A stretch of DNA of 64,000 bases from Nyssa sinensis. Its lineage: Eukaryota; Streptophyta; Magnoliopsida; Cornales; Nyssaceae. The notes under the pieces were generated by a model. That model saw nothing but the letters and a program-made list of their open reading frames with translations, made no database searches and had not been told where the DNA came from. The translations under genes were made by a program, and so were the position numbers. Below are positions 1 through 11,276 of this stretch, one piece after another. Positions within the stretch are counted from its first letter, which is position 1. The number at the start of each line of letters is the position of its first letter. The stretch spans positions 11,651,006-11,715,005 of the forward strand of contig CM018052.1 in assembly GCA_008638375.1 (NCBI GenBank), given 5' to 3'.

Positions 1-900
1 AACATCCAAAAACTTTGGTCTAGCCATTTCTAGATTTTAATTCGCATTACAATTGTTTAGTTTATCATCATTGGTACTTTCATCATTTTGCATTTTTATG
101 TGAGACCACCCTAGGTTCCCTAATGTCCCAACAGACACCGCCATTGAATCTGAAATGCCCAAAAACCTTGGGTATGCCCCTTTTTGTATTTTAATTGGTT
201 TTTTTTCAATTTTATAAGCAAGTGGACCTTTTCGTAATTTCTACCAAATAATTCCACTAATTTTTTAATTATGCCAAATAACCTAGTCCCTTTTTAATTT
301 TATTAAATCCAATTTCTTGTTCCGTTACCAAATAGTCTCAATTTAATTTCAATTTCATTTTTTGGAATATGGTTATCCCTATTCTAATTTTTGGCTCAAA
401 CACTAGACAACACATCACCTGCGACCAAAAACCCCAATTTCCAATCCCATAACCAAATAGCCCCTAGCTAACCCAAGGACCCGACCTATAAACCCATTTG
501 ACCCGTTGACTGACCCGGTTTGACAATTGACTGGTCAACGATCCACCATTGACCAGTTGGCCAATCAACATTGGCCATCACCTTTTTCGGTGAAACTTAC
601 TGGAAACCTATTTTTTGCCAGGTTGTTTCTTGCTTGTTTTTCCTTCCTTTTTTCATTTTAAACTTCTTTTAAGCATTTATATAAGCCGTAAAGAGTGTTT
701 TGGTGAATTAAAAGGTATAACACAATAGGTTTCCAACAAAACCTGTTTTTCTGGCGAACTGGTTTTCCAACGAGTTCTCCATTGTTTCGTCCCCCTCCTT
801 GTTCCGAATTTCTTCTAGATTATTTCTAATTTCATTTCCTACCATTTCATGCCTTTTTTTTTGTTGAATCAACGAGAAATGGGAGACCTAGTCTTGGCTT
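1..900. other. Unclassified AT-rich intergenic DNA
   Basis: No supportable gene. The stretch is AT-rich, with short CCCGACC/TTGACCAG-rich text around 470-570 that resembles decayed LTR-retrotransposon non-coding sequence. I found no termini or coding remnant to prove this. Confidence 0.4.
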
Positions 901-912
901 ATTCTCTCTATG

Positions 913-914
<2 letters not shown>

Positions 915-943
<29 letters not shown>

Positions 944-1434
944 CCCATAGAAACACATATACATATACATACACATACCACCACAAGTATGCCAAAATCG
1001 TTCATGTTTCGTAATAGAAGCCTAAATGTGCTAAAAAAAAAGTCCCTACCTCACAGTTCGGTTAAAGAGAGAAACAAGAGAGAGAGAACAAGCTCTGAGA
1101 TGGCCATCAATGGTTGTCTCTTTGCCCAACTACTCTCTGAGCTTTCTTTTTCCTTTTCCTTTTCCTTTCGCCTTTCCTTTCTGTCTTTCTTCTACTCTTT
1201 TTCCTTTCCTCTTGGTTCCTAGTAGGAGTGTTTCACACACACACACACATCTAGACACACACACGGTGCACTCTTTCTCTCTCACCCTCTTTTTGTTCCT
1301 CCTAGACCAGCACCCACTTCTCTCACTTATACACACACAAACACACAAACTCATGACCATGGGAGAGAGTCAGAGGGGGTGAGGTCTTGAAGCAAGGGAA
1401 AGGGAGGGAGCCTCAGGTCAATTGAAAGGGAGGG

Positions 1435-1466
<32 letters not shown>
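915..1466. repeat. Microsatellite cluster: (TA)n, pyrimidine tract, (CA)n, (GA)n
   Basis: A TA dinucleotide run lies at about 915-943, a T/C-rich tract at 1140-1215, CA runs at 1233-1249 and 1255-1264, and a GA run at 1441-1466. Reading frames across this area consist of simple repeats and are not credible genes. Confidence 0.85.
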
Positions 1467-2735
1467 ATGGTCTCTTCCAAGCCCCATCACTCTTACATAC
1501 ATCCCATCCATACACATATACACACTACGATGAACCTCCACACACCAAATTACTCCCTACATTGCATTCCTTATTGTCCAATCAAAATGAGATAGCTGGC
1601 ATTGTCTAGAAAGCCCAACCAAGCTTTTTGAGAAAGTTTTACACACACTCCAATGTGCCACATAGCTAGTTGGTCAAATGTGCATGCACACTAGCCTGAA
1701 AATAAATTGTTTCATAATCATACAAAATTTTGCACCCTGACTAATTTAGACGTGCTGATTCCAAAGATGTCCTCTATTTTTTCCAAATTCAATTGTTAGG
1801 ATTTTCATATTTATTTGTGTCCTGTATATGACTGTACAGTCCCGTGTCTCACACCAGTCCCAAATAAATTGCTAAAACTCTAGTTTAGCTTCACTATGTC
1901 ATACTGATAACTTATCAACAGATTTTACAATTTTTCTAACACATCTTTAATTGATTATTTATCTGACACCAATTTAGACTAAAACATTATCAAATTACCA
2001 TTTTAACAATTTTTTGGGTCTTTGCAATTTACATATTTTTCTTATTTGGATTTAAGAAGTGAAGTGCCAGAGGTTATTCTTGAACTGCCAAAAAGCACCG
2101 CTACTAAAATGCCATCCCTCCAAATTTACTTGGTAACAAATGGCAAAGGGCACAAGAAGGGAATTATCATGAAATAACATATTAGATTAAAGCATACATT
2201 AACATCTGTTTCACTACCAAGTTCCTTCATATCATCAAATTTCTTAACCTAAACAGTATCATGAAATACAAATCCGATTTTCTAACAGTTTAAAAAAAAT
2301 AACATATAAGAGATTGAAAGTTTATGACAAAGCAATACTATTGGGTGTTTTTTTTAATGATAATAAAAAATTTATTTACAAGAAGATTAAATATTGTCTG
2401 TTATGTGTCTTCAAAATGTTTTAAGGGAATTTATATAATTGCATTTTTGCTTTAAACAACATGCGATGAACTAGAGTGCAACAATTTCACTAAAAACAAA
2501 ATAGTGCAGCAATGGTGTAGAATAGAGATGGGTTTTTTGGTCGAGGTAAGAGTGTAGTACTGTGATATCTATAAACTATAAGAAAGGAGATCTCATACAT
2601 AACTTGATTCTAAATACAATTTTGAGTAATAAAATATTTGTGTAAAAAAGGAATCTGAAAACATGTGCTAAATCTACTTTCATTTACTGCACTAGAAGTA
2701 AATTTACATTTTAGTCACAAATAGAATCGACTTTA
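1467..2735. other. AT-rich intergenic DNA, no gene seen
   Basis: No coding signal, repeat or RNA gene that I can support. It is plain AT-rich sequence leading up to the candidate Helitron 5' end. Confidence 0.5.
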
Positions 2736-2754
2736 TCTATATTATTTATTACCT

Positions 2755-3239
2755 ATAAATATATGGATCTACTTTAGTGTTTTCTTGAAAAGCGTTTTAC
2801 ACTTTTACTTGACAAAAATACTCATTTTATTTAATTGTTAGGACAAAAATATCCTTTATTCCTTGCCCTTTCCTATCCTACTCTTTTCTCTGTGATGTTT
2901 CATCTCTATCATCTTTATTCCTTGCCTTTTGTTATCCCCACTCTCTTCTGACATACCTTTTCATAATCTTGTTTCTTCCATCTCTGTGAATGCTGTAAAA
3001 TACTGAGAAACTATAAATATATGGATCTACTTTAGTGTTTTCTTAAAAAGTGTTTTACACTTTTACTTGACAAAAATATCTTTTATTCCTTGCCCTTTCC
3101 TATCCCTACTCTCTTCTCTATGATGTTTCATCTCTATCATCTTTATTCCTTACCCTTTGTTATCCCCACTCTCTTCTAACATACCTTTTCATAATCCTAT
3201 TTCTTCCATCTCTGTGAATGCTGTGAAATACGGAGAAAC
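2755..3239. repeat. Tandem duplication of about 250 bp
   Basis: Two copies, about 2755-3009 and 3010-3239, both starting near CTATAAATATATGGATCTAC and both ending near GTGAATGCTGT. They differ by scattered substitutions and one short deletion. The unit begins just inside the candidate Helitron 5' terminus. Confidence 0.8.
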
Positions 3240-3299
3240 CAAGAAAAAGGAGTGGGGAATTAGCCCTACTCAAGAAGAGGCAATGAAATTCAGTGGCAT

Positions 3300-3696
3300 T
3301 ACTACAAACACCTTGAGGTTCATTTTTGATGACATTGTTACCATCATCACCTTTGCCATCATCGCTTGTAGTGGGTAACAATGGCCCAACTACTTTCCTA
3401 CGGGGCGAAGCTTCTTCCTTGAGCTTCTTCTTTCGAAGTCGCTTCCTCTGAGCCCTTGTGAGCTTCTGAGGCCCACGTTCACCCTCACCATCACCTGAGG
3501 ATGAAGAGATATTCTCTTCCAATTTATCTGCATCTAAAATCTCAAACCTATAAAATTGGTGATTCATCTCAATACACATATGGGGCAGTTTCATATATGT
3601 TGTATAACTATAATAATAACCTGGAATATGATCCACATTCAAACCATCGCCCATTAAATTTGCCAGTTCTTCATCTTCTTGCCTTTTTTTTTTCAT
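3300..3696 (-). pseudogene. Fragment of a conserved-looking basic/acidic protein, function unknown
   Basis: An ATG at 3696 opens a frame of 178 codons to 3160. The first ~130 residues look like real protein: an acidic start, a PGYYYSYTTY segment, a Ser/Asp/Glu stretch, then a highly basic block (KLTRAQRKRLRKKKLKEE) of a nuclear or nucleolar type. The last ~45 residues run into the tandem-duplicated DNA and look like read-through, so the true C-terminus is lost or in another exon. I do not recognise the family. It probably is a captured gene fragment within the candidate Helitron; it could also be a small intact gene. Confidence 0.45.
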
Positions 3697-4107
3697 ACAA
3701 TGAGAATGTTAAAAAGATGGGGAAAAAATCTAAGAAAGAGAAAGATTTTGCAAGAGAGATAGAGAGTACATAGTGAGAAAGGGACGGTAGAGGAGGATAC
3801 AGCATGCTACGGAGGGCGTCATGGAACTTTCATCGTCTCTTTTCCCTGTGCATACCGGTGAAAGAAAGCACTACTCTAATTACCCTTAGGAGAGCATAGC
3901 CGCATGCTCAAGAAGAGGGAATGTTATTAGTTTTTAAGCCCAAAGCCGCGACAGATATGCTGAAACAAGATAGAGATATTACCACCAGGAAAATTGCTAC
4001 ATTCGGCTTTTTCCTCTCCCCTCTCTGGTTTATAACAGAGGTTTCTTCTTTCTCTAATACTTCCTTGTATGCTACTTTGCATTTATAGATATATATCTGT
4101 CATTCTG

Positions 4108-4249
4108 CACACTTTGTTGCATAATTTATACTAAAGATTGATGGTGTTTGCAAACCAGTCTACATTGTGTATGCAGTTCACACTTTGTTGCATAATTTAT
4201 ACTAAAGATTGATGGCGTTTACAAACCAGTCTACATTGTGTATGCAGTT
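4108..4249. repeat. 71-bp tandem duplication
   Basis: Two nearly identical 71-bp units at 4108-4178 and 4179-4249, both starting CACACTTTGTTGC. The near identity suggests a recent event. Confidence 0.9.
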
Positions 4250-4415
4250 GAACTGTTCTATTAGCATGATAGATTTCCCTCGATGTTATTTATTTCGACA
4301 TGACATTTCTAAAAGTAAATTTAGTTTATCGAATCACGCTACTATTTGGGATTTTTCTTCTTTGTGAGGAAACAGAATTATAAGTATTCATTATTGTTGT
4401 TTTTGCTTTCTATAG

Positions 4416-6403
4416 TATTTAGCTAATGCAGCACTTGCACCAACAAGCGTTGCCATGACAACAGTATTGTTCTCAACTACAGGACCTTTCACTCTTTTCA
4501 TTGGTGCATTCTTGGGACAAGACACTGTATAGGAAAAGTAGTTTCTGTCTGTGTCACAATGGCTGGTGTTGCCATGACAACAGTAGGGAAGACTTGGACC
4601 ACAGATGATTCACAATCAAGCGCTTCTACGTATGTGTTTTCCATGATTTTTTCAAATGTGTTTAAATCAAACTTTACATTGAAACAATTTTAGTACTTTT
4701 ATTATACGCATTCTAAGATTAGCAGAAAAAAGGAATCAAAATTTTTTTGCATATTTTAATATAAGTAAAATGTACATTGACAAATGAATCACAAAATCGT
4801 CATGAAGAGTGACTGATTGTATAGATAATGGAAATTGTATGCAACAATGTTACATATTTTGGCATCTTTTTCTTTTATTTTTTGTGTTTTGATCTTATTC
4901 GTCTTTTGCTTGAATTTTTTATGTATGTTATTGAAGCAGCAACTAATGATTGGTGTTTTTTGCATTCAGAAATGGGGATTATCCTCTGTTGGGTTATGTT
5001 TTTGGTCTTCTCTCGGCTATGATCGATGGACTATTTACTGGTAAATTCTTGTTCTTTTGTTCAAATGGTATGTATCTAATTTTTCTAGATGGATCATAAT
5101 GATAGTATTCGATGTGAAAATTGTTTTACCATAGTGCTGCTTAAGAAGTATGTGGATGAAAAAGGTGAAAAGGTTGATATGCAAAAGATATTTGGATATA
5201 TTGGATTGTTCACCTTTGTTGCCCTTTGGTGGCTCGGTAAGACTAAACTACTCTCTCTTTTTTATGCCTCATCATTCATTTTGTTCAAAGTCCAAATTTG
5301 TGTAATGCTAAAGGGCACTCTACCAAACATGTATTTCTGCTAGAATCTACAGACTAATCCACGCCGCACTGCCCCTAATGGGACAGATTTGGGAAGTATA
5401 TAAATGGGGTTGGATCAGGTTTGGGAAAAAGAAGTTCAAACTTCATAAGGTGAGGGGGCAGGTCTGTGACAAGAAAGTTTAAACCAAACTCACCCCAATT
5501 ATAAAATGAAATTATTTAAATTCCCCTTTTATATATTGTGAAATACTTATCTACCCATGAATATACATAATTGTTTTGTCTATTATACTAAAAAAATTAA
5601 ATTTCCCTGTGTTTATTATTCTTTGAACATAAGGAAAATAAATTTAGTGCAATTGTGGAACAAGTATAAGATTAGTATAACAGGGCTGTGACGGGTAAGG
5701 AAATTTTTTTAAGTTGGACGGGCTTGGAATAGGGGTGCCCTATCTTATACCTACCCTATTGACATCCCTACTGACTGTGATTGTGACCACTTCTAAGAAT
5801 GAGATGTTAGTTTCCAATACATCTCCCAATTTCAAATGCCTGGCCCTACCAAGAATATAATTAAGCACTGTTATATAGAACTTCATAAATTTAAGCCACA
5901 ACTTAGGCTCTTGCTTTCCATTGTTTGACAGTGTTCTTTATTTGGTGTGTTATTTACAAGCCAGGCTGATATATATGTATCTGTATATTTTCTTAATTTT
6001 TTTCATATAATTGTTTTGACATTCATTATATGATTGAATGCATTTTGTTGTCTTCTTTTCAGTGTGGCCTCTAACTGCCCTAGGCATTGAACCCAAATTT
6101 ACAATCCCCCATACTACTAAAGTAGAGGAAGTTGTCATTGCCAACAATATTATTGGAAATGTTCTCTCTGACTATTTCTGGTATGCTAGAAAGAAAAAAA
6201 AAAACTCAACTTTTCCTTAAGCAGTAGTGTTTTTTTAATCTTATAAATAGAATTGATGATACTTTCAGGGCACTAGGTGTTGTTTGGACCACACCACTGG
6301 TGGCTGCATTAGGCCAGTCCCTCACAATACCATTGGCAATGTTGGCGAACATGATCATCCATCATCGGCACTACTCAGTAGTTTATATTATTGGCTTAGC
6401 CCA
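4416..6403 (+). pseudogene. EamA / SLC35F-like membrane transporter pseudogene, five exons
   Basis: Five exon-like blocks are flanked by AG/GT sites and join in phase: 4416-4629, 4970-5040, 5135-5236, 6063-6180, 6269-6403. Together they read as the middle of a plant SLC35F5-type EamA transporter, an integral membrane protein with about ten helices. Recognisable pieces are LANAALAPTSVAMTTV, GVAMTTVGKTWTTDDSQ, KYVDEKGEKVDMQKIFGYIG, VWPLTALGIEPKFTIPH and ALGVVWTTPLVAALGQSLTI. Exon 1 carries an in-frame TAG where the family has a few more codons (QDTV then stop). About 4 nt are missing there and the frame shifts before continuing. The N-terminal exons and the last exon are absent. Intron retention rules out a processed copy and fits DNA-level capture. 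Confidence 0.85.
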
Positions 6404-6689
6404 GGTACATCTGCTCAGCCAAAAATAGTGTTTGGTTCCATAGAAAATGATCAAGTTTAATTAAGCAAGTGACCAAACTGGTGACCAATATCACATTATC
6501 GCCACTACTTGTATAGAAGGCTTTTGATACAGTATTCTTTCTAACCAACAGCAAAGGCAGAACCAAGCCAAAAATAGTGTTTGTTTCCATAGAAAATGAT
6601 CGAGTTCAATAAGGAAAGTGACCAAAATCACATTACTACTGCTTGTATAGAAGGCTTTGTGGTTGAAGATTGAAGAGCAAGAAGCAGAA

Positions 6690-7390
6690 ATAGGGATTCT
6701 ATACGATGATGTAGTCATCATTAGGTAGTCAGAGAATGAAGAAGACGCAAGTGTTATTACTGTGAATTGCCTTGATAAGACTGGATTGGGTTGTGATCTT
6801 TGCCGCCTCATCCTCTTCTTTAGCTTGAGCATTGTCAGAGTTGGTATGCCCAAATGAGTCTCCCTATGTGCGCTTAATTTCTTATTCACAAGTCAAGGGT
6901 TTCTACTATTCTATCTCCCTCTTTAAAATTTTGTAAACTAAGATATGGATATTTGAGATTTTGGTGAGTTCTTCTTTAATTTGACTTTCTCGAAATGGTT
7001 TTTGCACTCTCTCCCTAAATTTTGCTAAAATAGTTCCTGGGTATTTAGGATTATTATTGTTTGTTTCTTTGATTCGATGTTAAAGACATGATCTGTCTTT
7101 ATAATTTTGTTGAACAAGTTATGGGTGTTTGAAATTTTTGTTAAGTTGTCTCTTTAATGGTGTAGGTACAAATGTGTCTACGAATGGGAGATGGTGTTAT
7201 ATAGTGTTATGGGTCGTTGGAAGACCTTCTACTAGATGCGGTCTATTGAAGAAGAGACTAATAGGGGTTTGCCCTTCTTGTTCTTCTGCTTTTGGGATGT
7301 CCTGTTACCAATCCGAATTGCAGCCGCCCAAGCCCCCTGATGTGTTCGTCTTGAAGTTTTGTTGTCAGGATAGAAGAGGCTTGTTACATG
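6690..7390 (+). pseudogene. ACT-domain repeat protein (ACR9/ACR10-like) pseudogene fragment
   Basis: Exon 1 (6690 to about 6842) reads IGILYDDVVII, stop, then DASVITVNCLDKTGLGCDLC, the start of the plant ACR9/10 family of ACT-domain (amino-acid sensing) proteins. The start codon is ATA instead of ATG and a TAG interrupts the frame. Exon 2 (7166-7390, after a TAG acceptor) reads GRWCYIVLWVV, a GLLKKRLIGVCPSC segment, then DVFVLKFCCQDRRGLLHD, the beginning of the second ACT domain. The donor after GLLHD appears lost (CATG then ATACTT), and the remaining ACT domains are not found. The gene is therefore a broken, truncated copy, sitting about 290 bp after the transporter pseudogene. Confidence 0.85.
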
Positions 7391-7724
7391 ATACTTTATT
7401 CTGTTCATAGTTTGTTTTTGGTAATTCTACTTGACTATTTGTTTGTGAAATTGTCTTGTGGGTTTGATTTGAATTGCTTGGTTTGAGAATCATTTTTCCA
7501 ATTTAGTCTCAGTAATCAAAGGAGCATTGGGAATTACATGATTTTGTTTTTTTATATATATATAATAAATAGCTGTTTTGGGTATGAATTCTTCTGATTC
7601 ACCCTCATTCCTTTATGTTGTTTGTTTGCTACTTGATTATTGAGTTTTGGAGATATTTTGGTCAAACATAGATCACTGAATGGGAAGAGAAAGAAAGAGT
7701 TCATTTTTTTCCCACTAAAACAAA

Positions 7725-8020
7725 ATCAAACTCCAAGTTACCACTTCAATATAAGGCCTTGACCAGCAGTCCCACATATCAGGTGGTAGTTGTCCGTCCC
7801 ATGAATTAAATATTTGAATGCAATGAGCCCCAAACTCCACTTGGAGAACAAAGTAATCAGATAGAGCCTCTATTAAATAAGAAAGAAGAGCCCTCAATAC
7901 ATGTGGTGTTGTATGGCACATGCTCTTCATGGTTGTATACGTGCGAGTTGTACCCCCTTCTACTATATATGTTGCAATTGTCCAGGGTGCTCCCACAAAA
8001 TCCAGAACTGTAGCTCGCTC
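7725..8020 (-). pseudogene. Uroporphyrinogen decarboxylase (HEME2/UROD) fragment
   Basis: About 95 residues match the middle of plant chloroplast uroporphyrinogen decarboxylase, the haem/chlorophyll pathway enzyme. Visible stretches are [40 protein letters not shown] and [20 protein letters not shown]. The segment has several unusual substitutions (for example NSWDGQ where DSWGGQ is normal). It has no start, and the N- and C-terminal parts are missing. It lies opposite in orientation to the neighbouring gene fragments. Confidence 0.85.
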
Positions 8021-8289
8021 CCACCTGATTTGTTCTCTCTCTTCTCCGGTCAATTGCAACAACCACTCGCGACACTACTTCTCTCTTCTCCATTGGTCGC
8101 GATACCTTATCAGTTATCACCATCGGCTCCTCTCATCCTTTGTTATGACTCGCACGATTGGATTTCTAGTTAGGGACGACTCTTTGGATACCTCACCACC
8201 ATGGCTCCTGGAATCATGTTCTTCCATGAATGGATTTGTAATTGGAATCATAAAAAGATGAATGTTTGGATACCTCACCACCATGGGTC

Positions 8290-10795
8290 CTCAAATCATG
8301 TTTCAACAAATAGGATTTTGGGAAAGAAACCCGAAGTTTCCTAATGAATACCCAAGTGAACGTATAACCCAGGTGATGTTTAAGATTAAAAGAAACATGA
8401 TTAATTATGATCACTTTATAACCCATGAGATTTGTGTCCTGGTAGTAGGTTTTCTTGGCTAATTTGTTTTCCATATGTTAGTTACCATGAGATTTGTGTC
8501 CTGGTAGTAGGCTTTCTTGGGTAATTTGTTTTTCAAATGTTAGTTAAAAGGATTACACTTGTGTGAGTTTTTGTTTCCCTTTTTTTTTGCAGGGAATTTT
8601 GACAATTTTACATGAATACATCTCAATGCATACATCTAGATGTAGAAGCTTCAACATGATTGGCATGAAATTGCTCTAATGTGACTTGAAATTTCAGTGC
8701 CTTGAGTTGTTTTCTTGTTGTTGACACAAGTTAATATCATCTTCAAAACAACTCCATTTGATTTTCACTTTGGGCACATCTAACTGAAAAATAAGTTACA
8801 GCCCATTTATGACTCAATGTTGACATGATTTTGTTTTGTTTTTGTGCAGCTATGCACTGCTGTTCTACCACGTAAGTTTTGGGCTTTTATTGGAATTATG
8901 TTTCAGGTAATATTCTTTGGTCTGTACATCCTTTTTTTTTTTCTCTCTAATTTTTTTTTTTGGGTTGGGGCTCGGGGGTTTGCTACTTTCATGTGTGCTA
9001 TATACTTTTTAACTCTAAAGATATGGAGATATTTCATCAATTTCAGTTTGTATTAAGGCCTACATTAGTTTAGAAAGAACAATAGATGAGAGGTTGTTAC
9101 GTGCCTATTTTTGTTTATAAATATATAACATATTTTAGTTGATTAAAAATTTATTTAGTGAATGGGTTAGTGATAGGGTATTAACAGGATAGTGGTAATA
9201 TATTTTAGTTAATTAAAATTTTATTTAGTGAATGGGTTAGTGATAGGGTGTTATCAGGATAGTGGAGTCGTGGTTAGTAGTGCCAAAGGTAATGGAGTCA
9301 TGGTTAGTTACTATTTTCCTGTATTTAAAGAATCTATTATGAACGAAAAAGGCATTGGAGTATTTGATTTACTTTCTGGTAAAGGTTTTGGAGGTTTTGG
9401 TTCTCCTCGAATTGAACCCATAGAAGGATTTCATCCCCCTCGAAGTGGGTTTCTTCCTTGTTCCTCTGTCTTTTTTATTTTATTTTATTTTCTAGAAAAA
9501 GGTATGTATTGGAGGTTTATAAGCGTTGTTCAGTTTCTTGAATTAGGTTCCCTTCATCGTCATCACAAATTACCTGAAGATATGTTTCAACAGATGGGCT
9601 TTTGGGAAAGAAATCTGAAGTTTCCTAACGAATACCTAGGTGAACGTATAACCCAGGTGATGTTTAAGATTAAGAGAAACATGATTAATTATTACCACTT
9701 TGTAACCCATGAGATTTGTGTCCTGGTAGTAGGTTTTCTTGGCTAATTTGTTTTTCATATGTTAGTTACCATGAGATTTGTGTCCTGGTAGTAGGTTTGC
9801 TTGGGTAATTTGTTTTTCAAATGTTAATTAAAAGAATTCCACTTGTGTGAGTTTTTGTTTCCCTCTTTTTTTGCAGGGAGTTTTGACAATTTTTACATGA
9901 ATACATCTCAATGCATACATCTAGATGTAGGAGCTTCAACATGATTGGCATGAAATTGCTCTAATGTGACTTGAAATTTAAGTGCCTTGAGTTGTTTTCT
10001 TGTTGTTGGCACAAGTTAATATCATCTTCAAAACAACTCCATTTGATTTTCACTTTGGGCACATCTAAACGAAAAATAAGTTGCAACCCATTAATGACTT
10101 AATGTTGACGTGATTTTGTTTTATTTTGTGCAGCTATGCATTGCTGTTCTACCACATAAGTTTTGGGCTTTTATTGAAATTATGTTTCAGCTAATATTCT
10201 TTGGTCTATATATCCTTTTTTTTTTCTCTCTAATTTTTTTTTGGGTTAGGGCTTGGGGGTTTGCTACTTTCATGTGTGCTATATACTTTTTAACTCTAAA
10301 GATATGGAGATATTTCATCAATTTTAGTTAGTATTAAGGCCTACATTAGTTTAGAAAGAACAACAGATGAGAGGTTGTTACATGCCTATTTTTGTTTATA
10401 AATATATAATATATTTTAGTTAATTAAAAATTTATTTAGTGAATGGGTTAGTGATAAGGTGTTATCAGGATAGTGTATTCATGGTTAGTAGTGCTCAAGG
10501 TGATGGAGTCATGGTTAGTTACTATTTTCTTTTATTTAAAGAACCTATTATGAATGAAAAAGGCATTAGAGTATTTGGTTTACTTTCTGGTAAAGGTTTT
10601 GGAGGTTCTAGTTCTCCTCGAATTGAACCCGTATGAGGATTTCGCCCCCCCTCGAAGTGGGTTTCTTCCCTATTCCTCTCTCTTTTTTATTTTATTTTAT
10701 TTTCTAGAAAGAGGTATTTATCAGAGGTTTATGAGCGTTGTTGTGTTTCTTGAATCCAGTTCCCTTCATCATCGCCACAAATTACTTGAAGATAT
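8290..10795 (+). repeat. Two-copy tandem duplication of a ~1.28-kb unit with exon-like segments
   Basis: Copy 1 runs about 8290-9578 and copy 2 about 9579-10795, 85-95% alike by eye. Each unit carries exon-like pieces: one with FWERN and PNEY and an AG/GT context (8298-8370 and 9582-9654), one with LCTAVLPRKFWAFIGIMFQ followed by GTAATA (8850-8907; copy 2 at 10134-10191 reads GCTAATA), and one with SPRIEP (9228-9450 and 10439-10636). These resemble exons of a captured gene, but I do not recognise it. Copy 1 also holds a nested ~69-bp duplication at 9129-9266. Confidence 0.75.
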
Positions 10796-11117
10796 GTTTC
10801 TATTTTTTTATGGTAAGTCTTTCCAGCACTTCCATCAAAGCTTGTATAGCCTGTTTATTTTGTCACCCTACAACTTTTAGCCCTTCATGAAATTCAGTTT
10901 CACTCTATAATATGTTCATTCTCAGTTGCTGATAAGACCTCTTTTCTTGAATTTTTATATTTGATTTATTTAGGGCGATTTGACACTCTGCATGCTAAAG
11001 CTTGGTAAAAAATATTTATGGGCTGATTTTTTTTAAAATAACATTATTATTATTATTTCTTTGGTATGATGTGATGAAGAATTTTATTAAATTTTGGGTT
11101 TTATTTTTTGATTTCAG

Positions 11118-11276
11118 GACATAGTATTGAGAGTTTTGTGGAGTTGATACTGATAATCAATTTCAATATCAGTGATTATGGGAAAGATATTAAGCAAGTG
11201 CATTGGAGTAGACATTACTGGTTGAATGCAGAGCTTGGTTATATAAGAAACTTTGGTGGGTTTATTTCTGCCTAAG
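11118..11276 (+). pseudogene. Unidentified exon-like segment
   Basis: A ~52-codon open block follows a good acceptor (TTTCAG, 11112-11117) and ends at a plausible donor (AAG then GTAG, 11277). It reads with IESFVELILIINFNISDYGK and NAELGYIRNFGGFISA. A TAA occurs two bases before the donor, probably a mutated sense codon. It looks like protein-coding exon sequence, but I cannot assign a family. Confidence 0.4.

Noticed and set aside
989..1382. Overlapping open frames near 1-1.4 kb
   Set aside because: They translate CT/CA simple repeats (SFSFSF, THTHTH) and are not genes.
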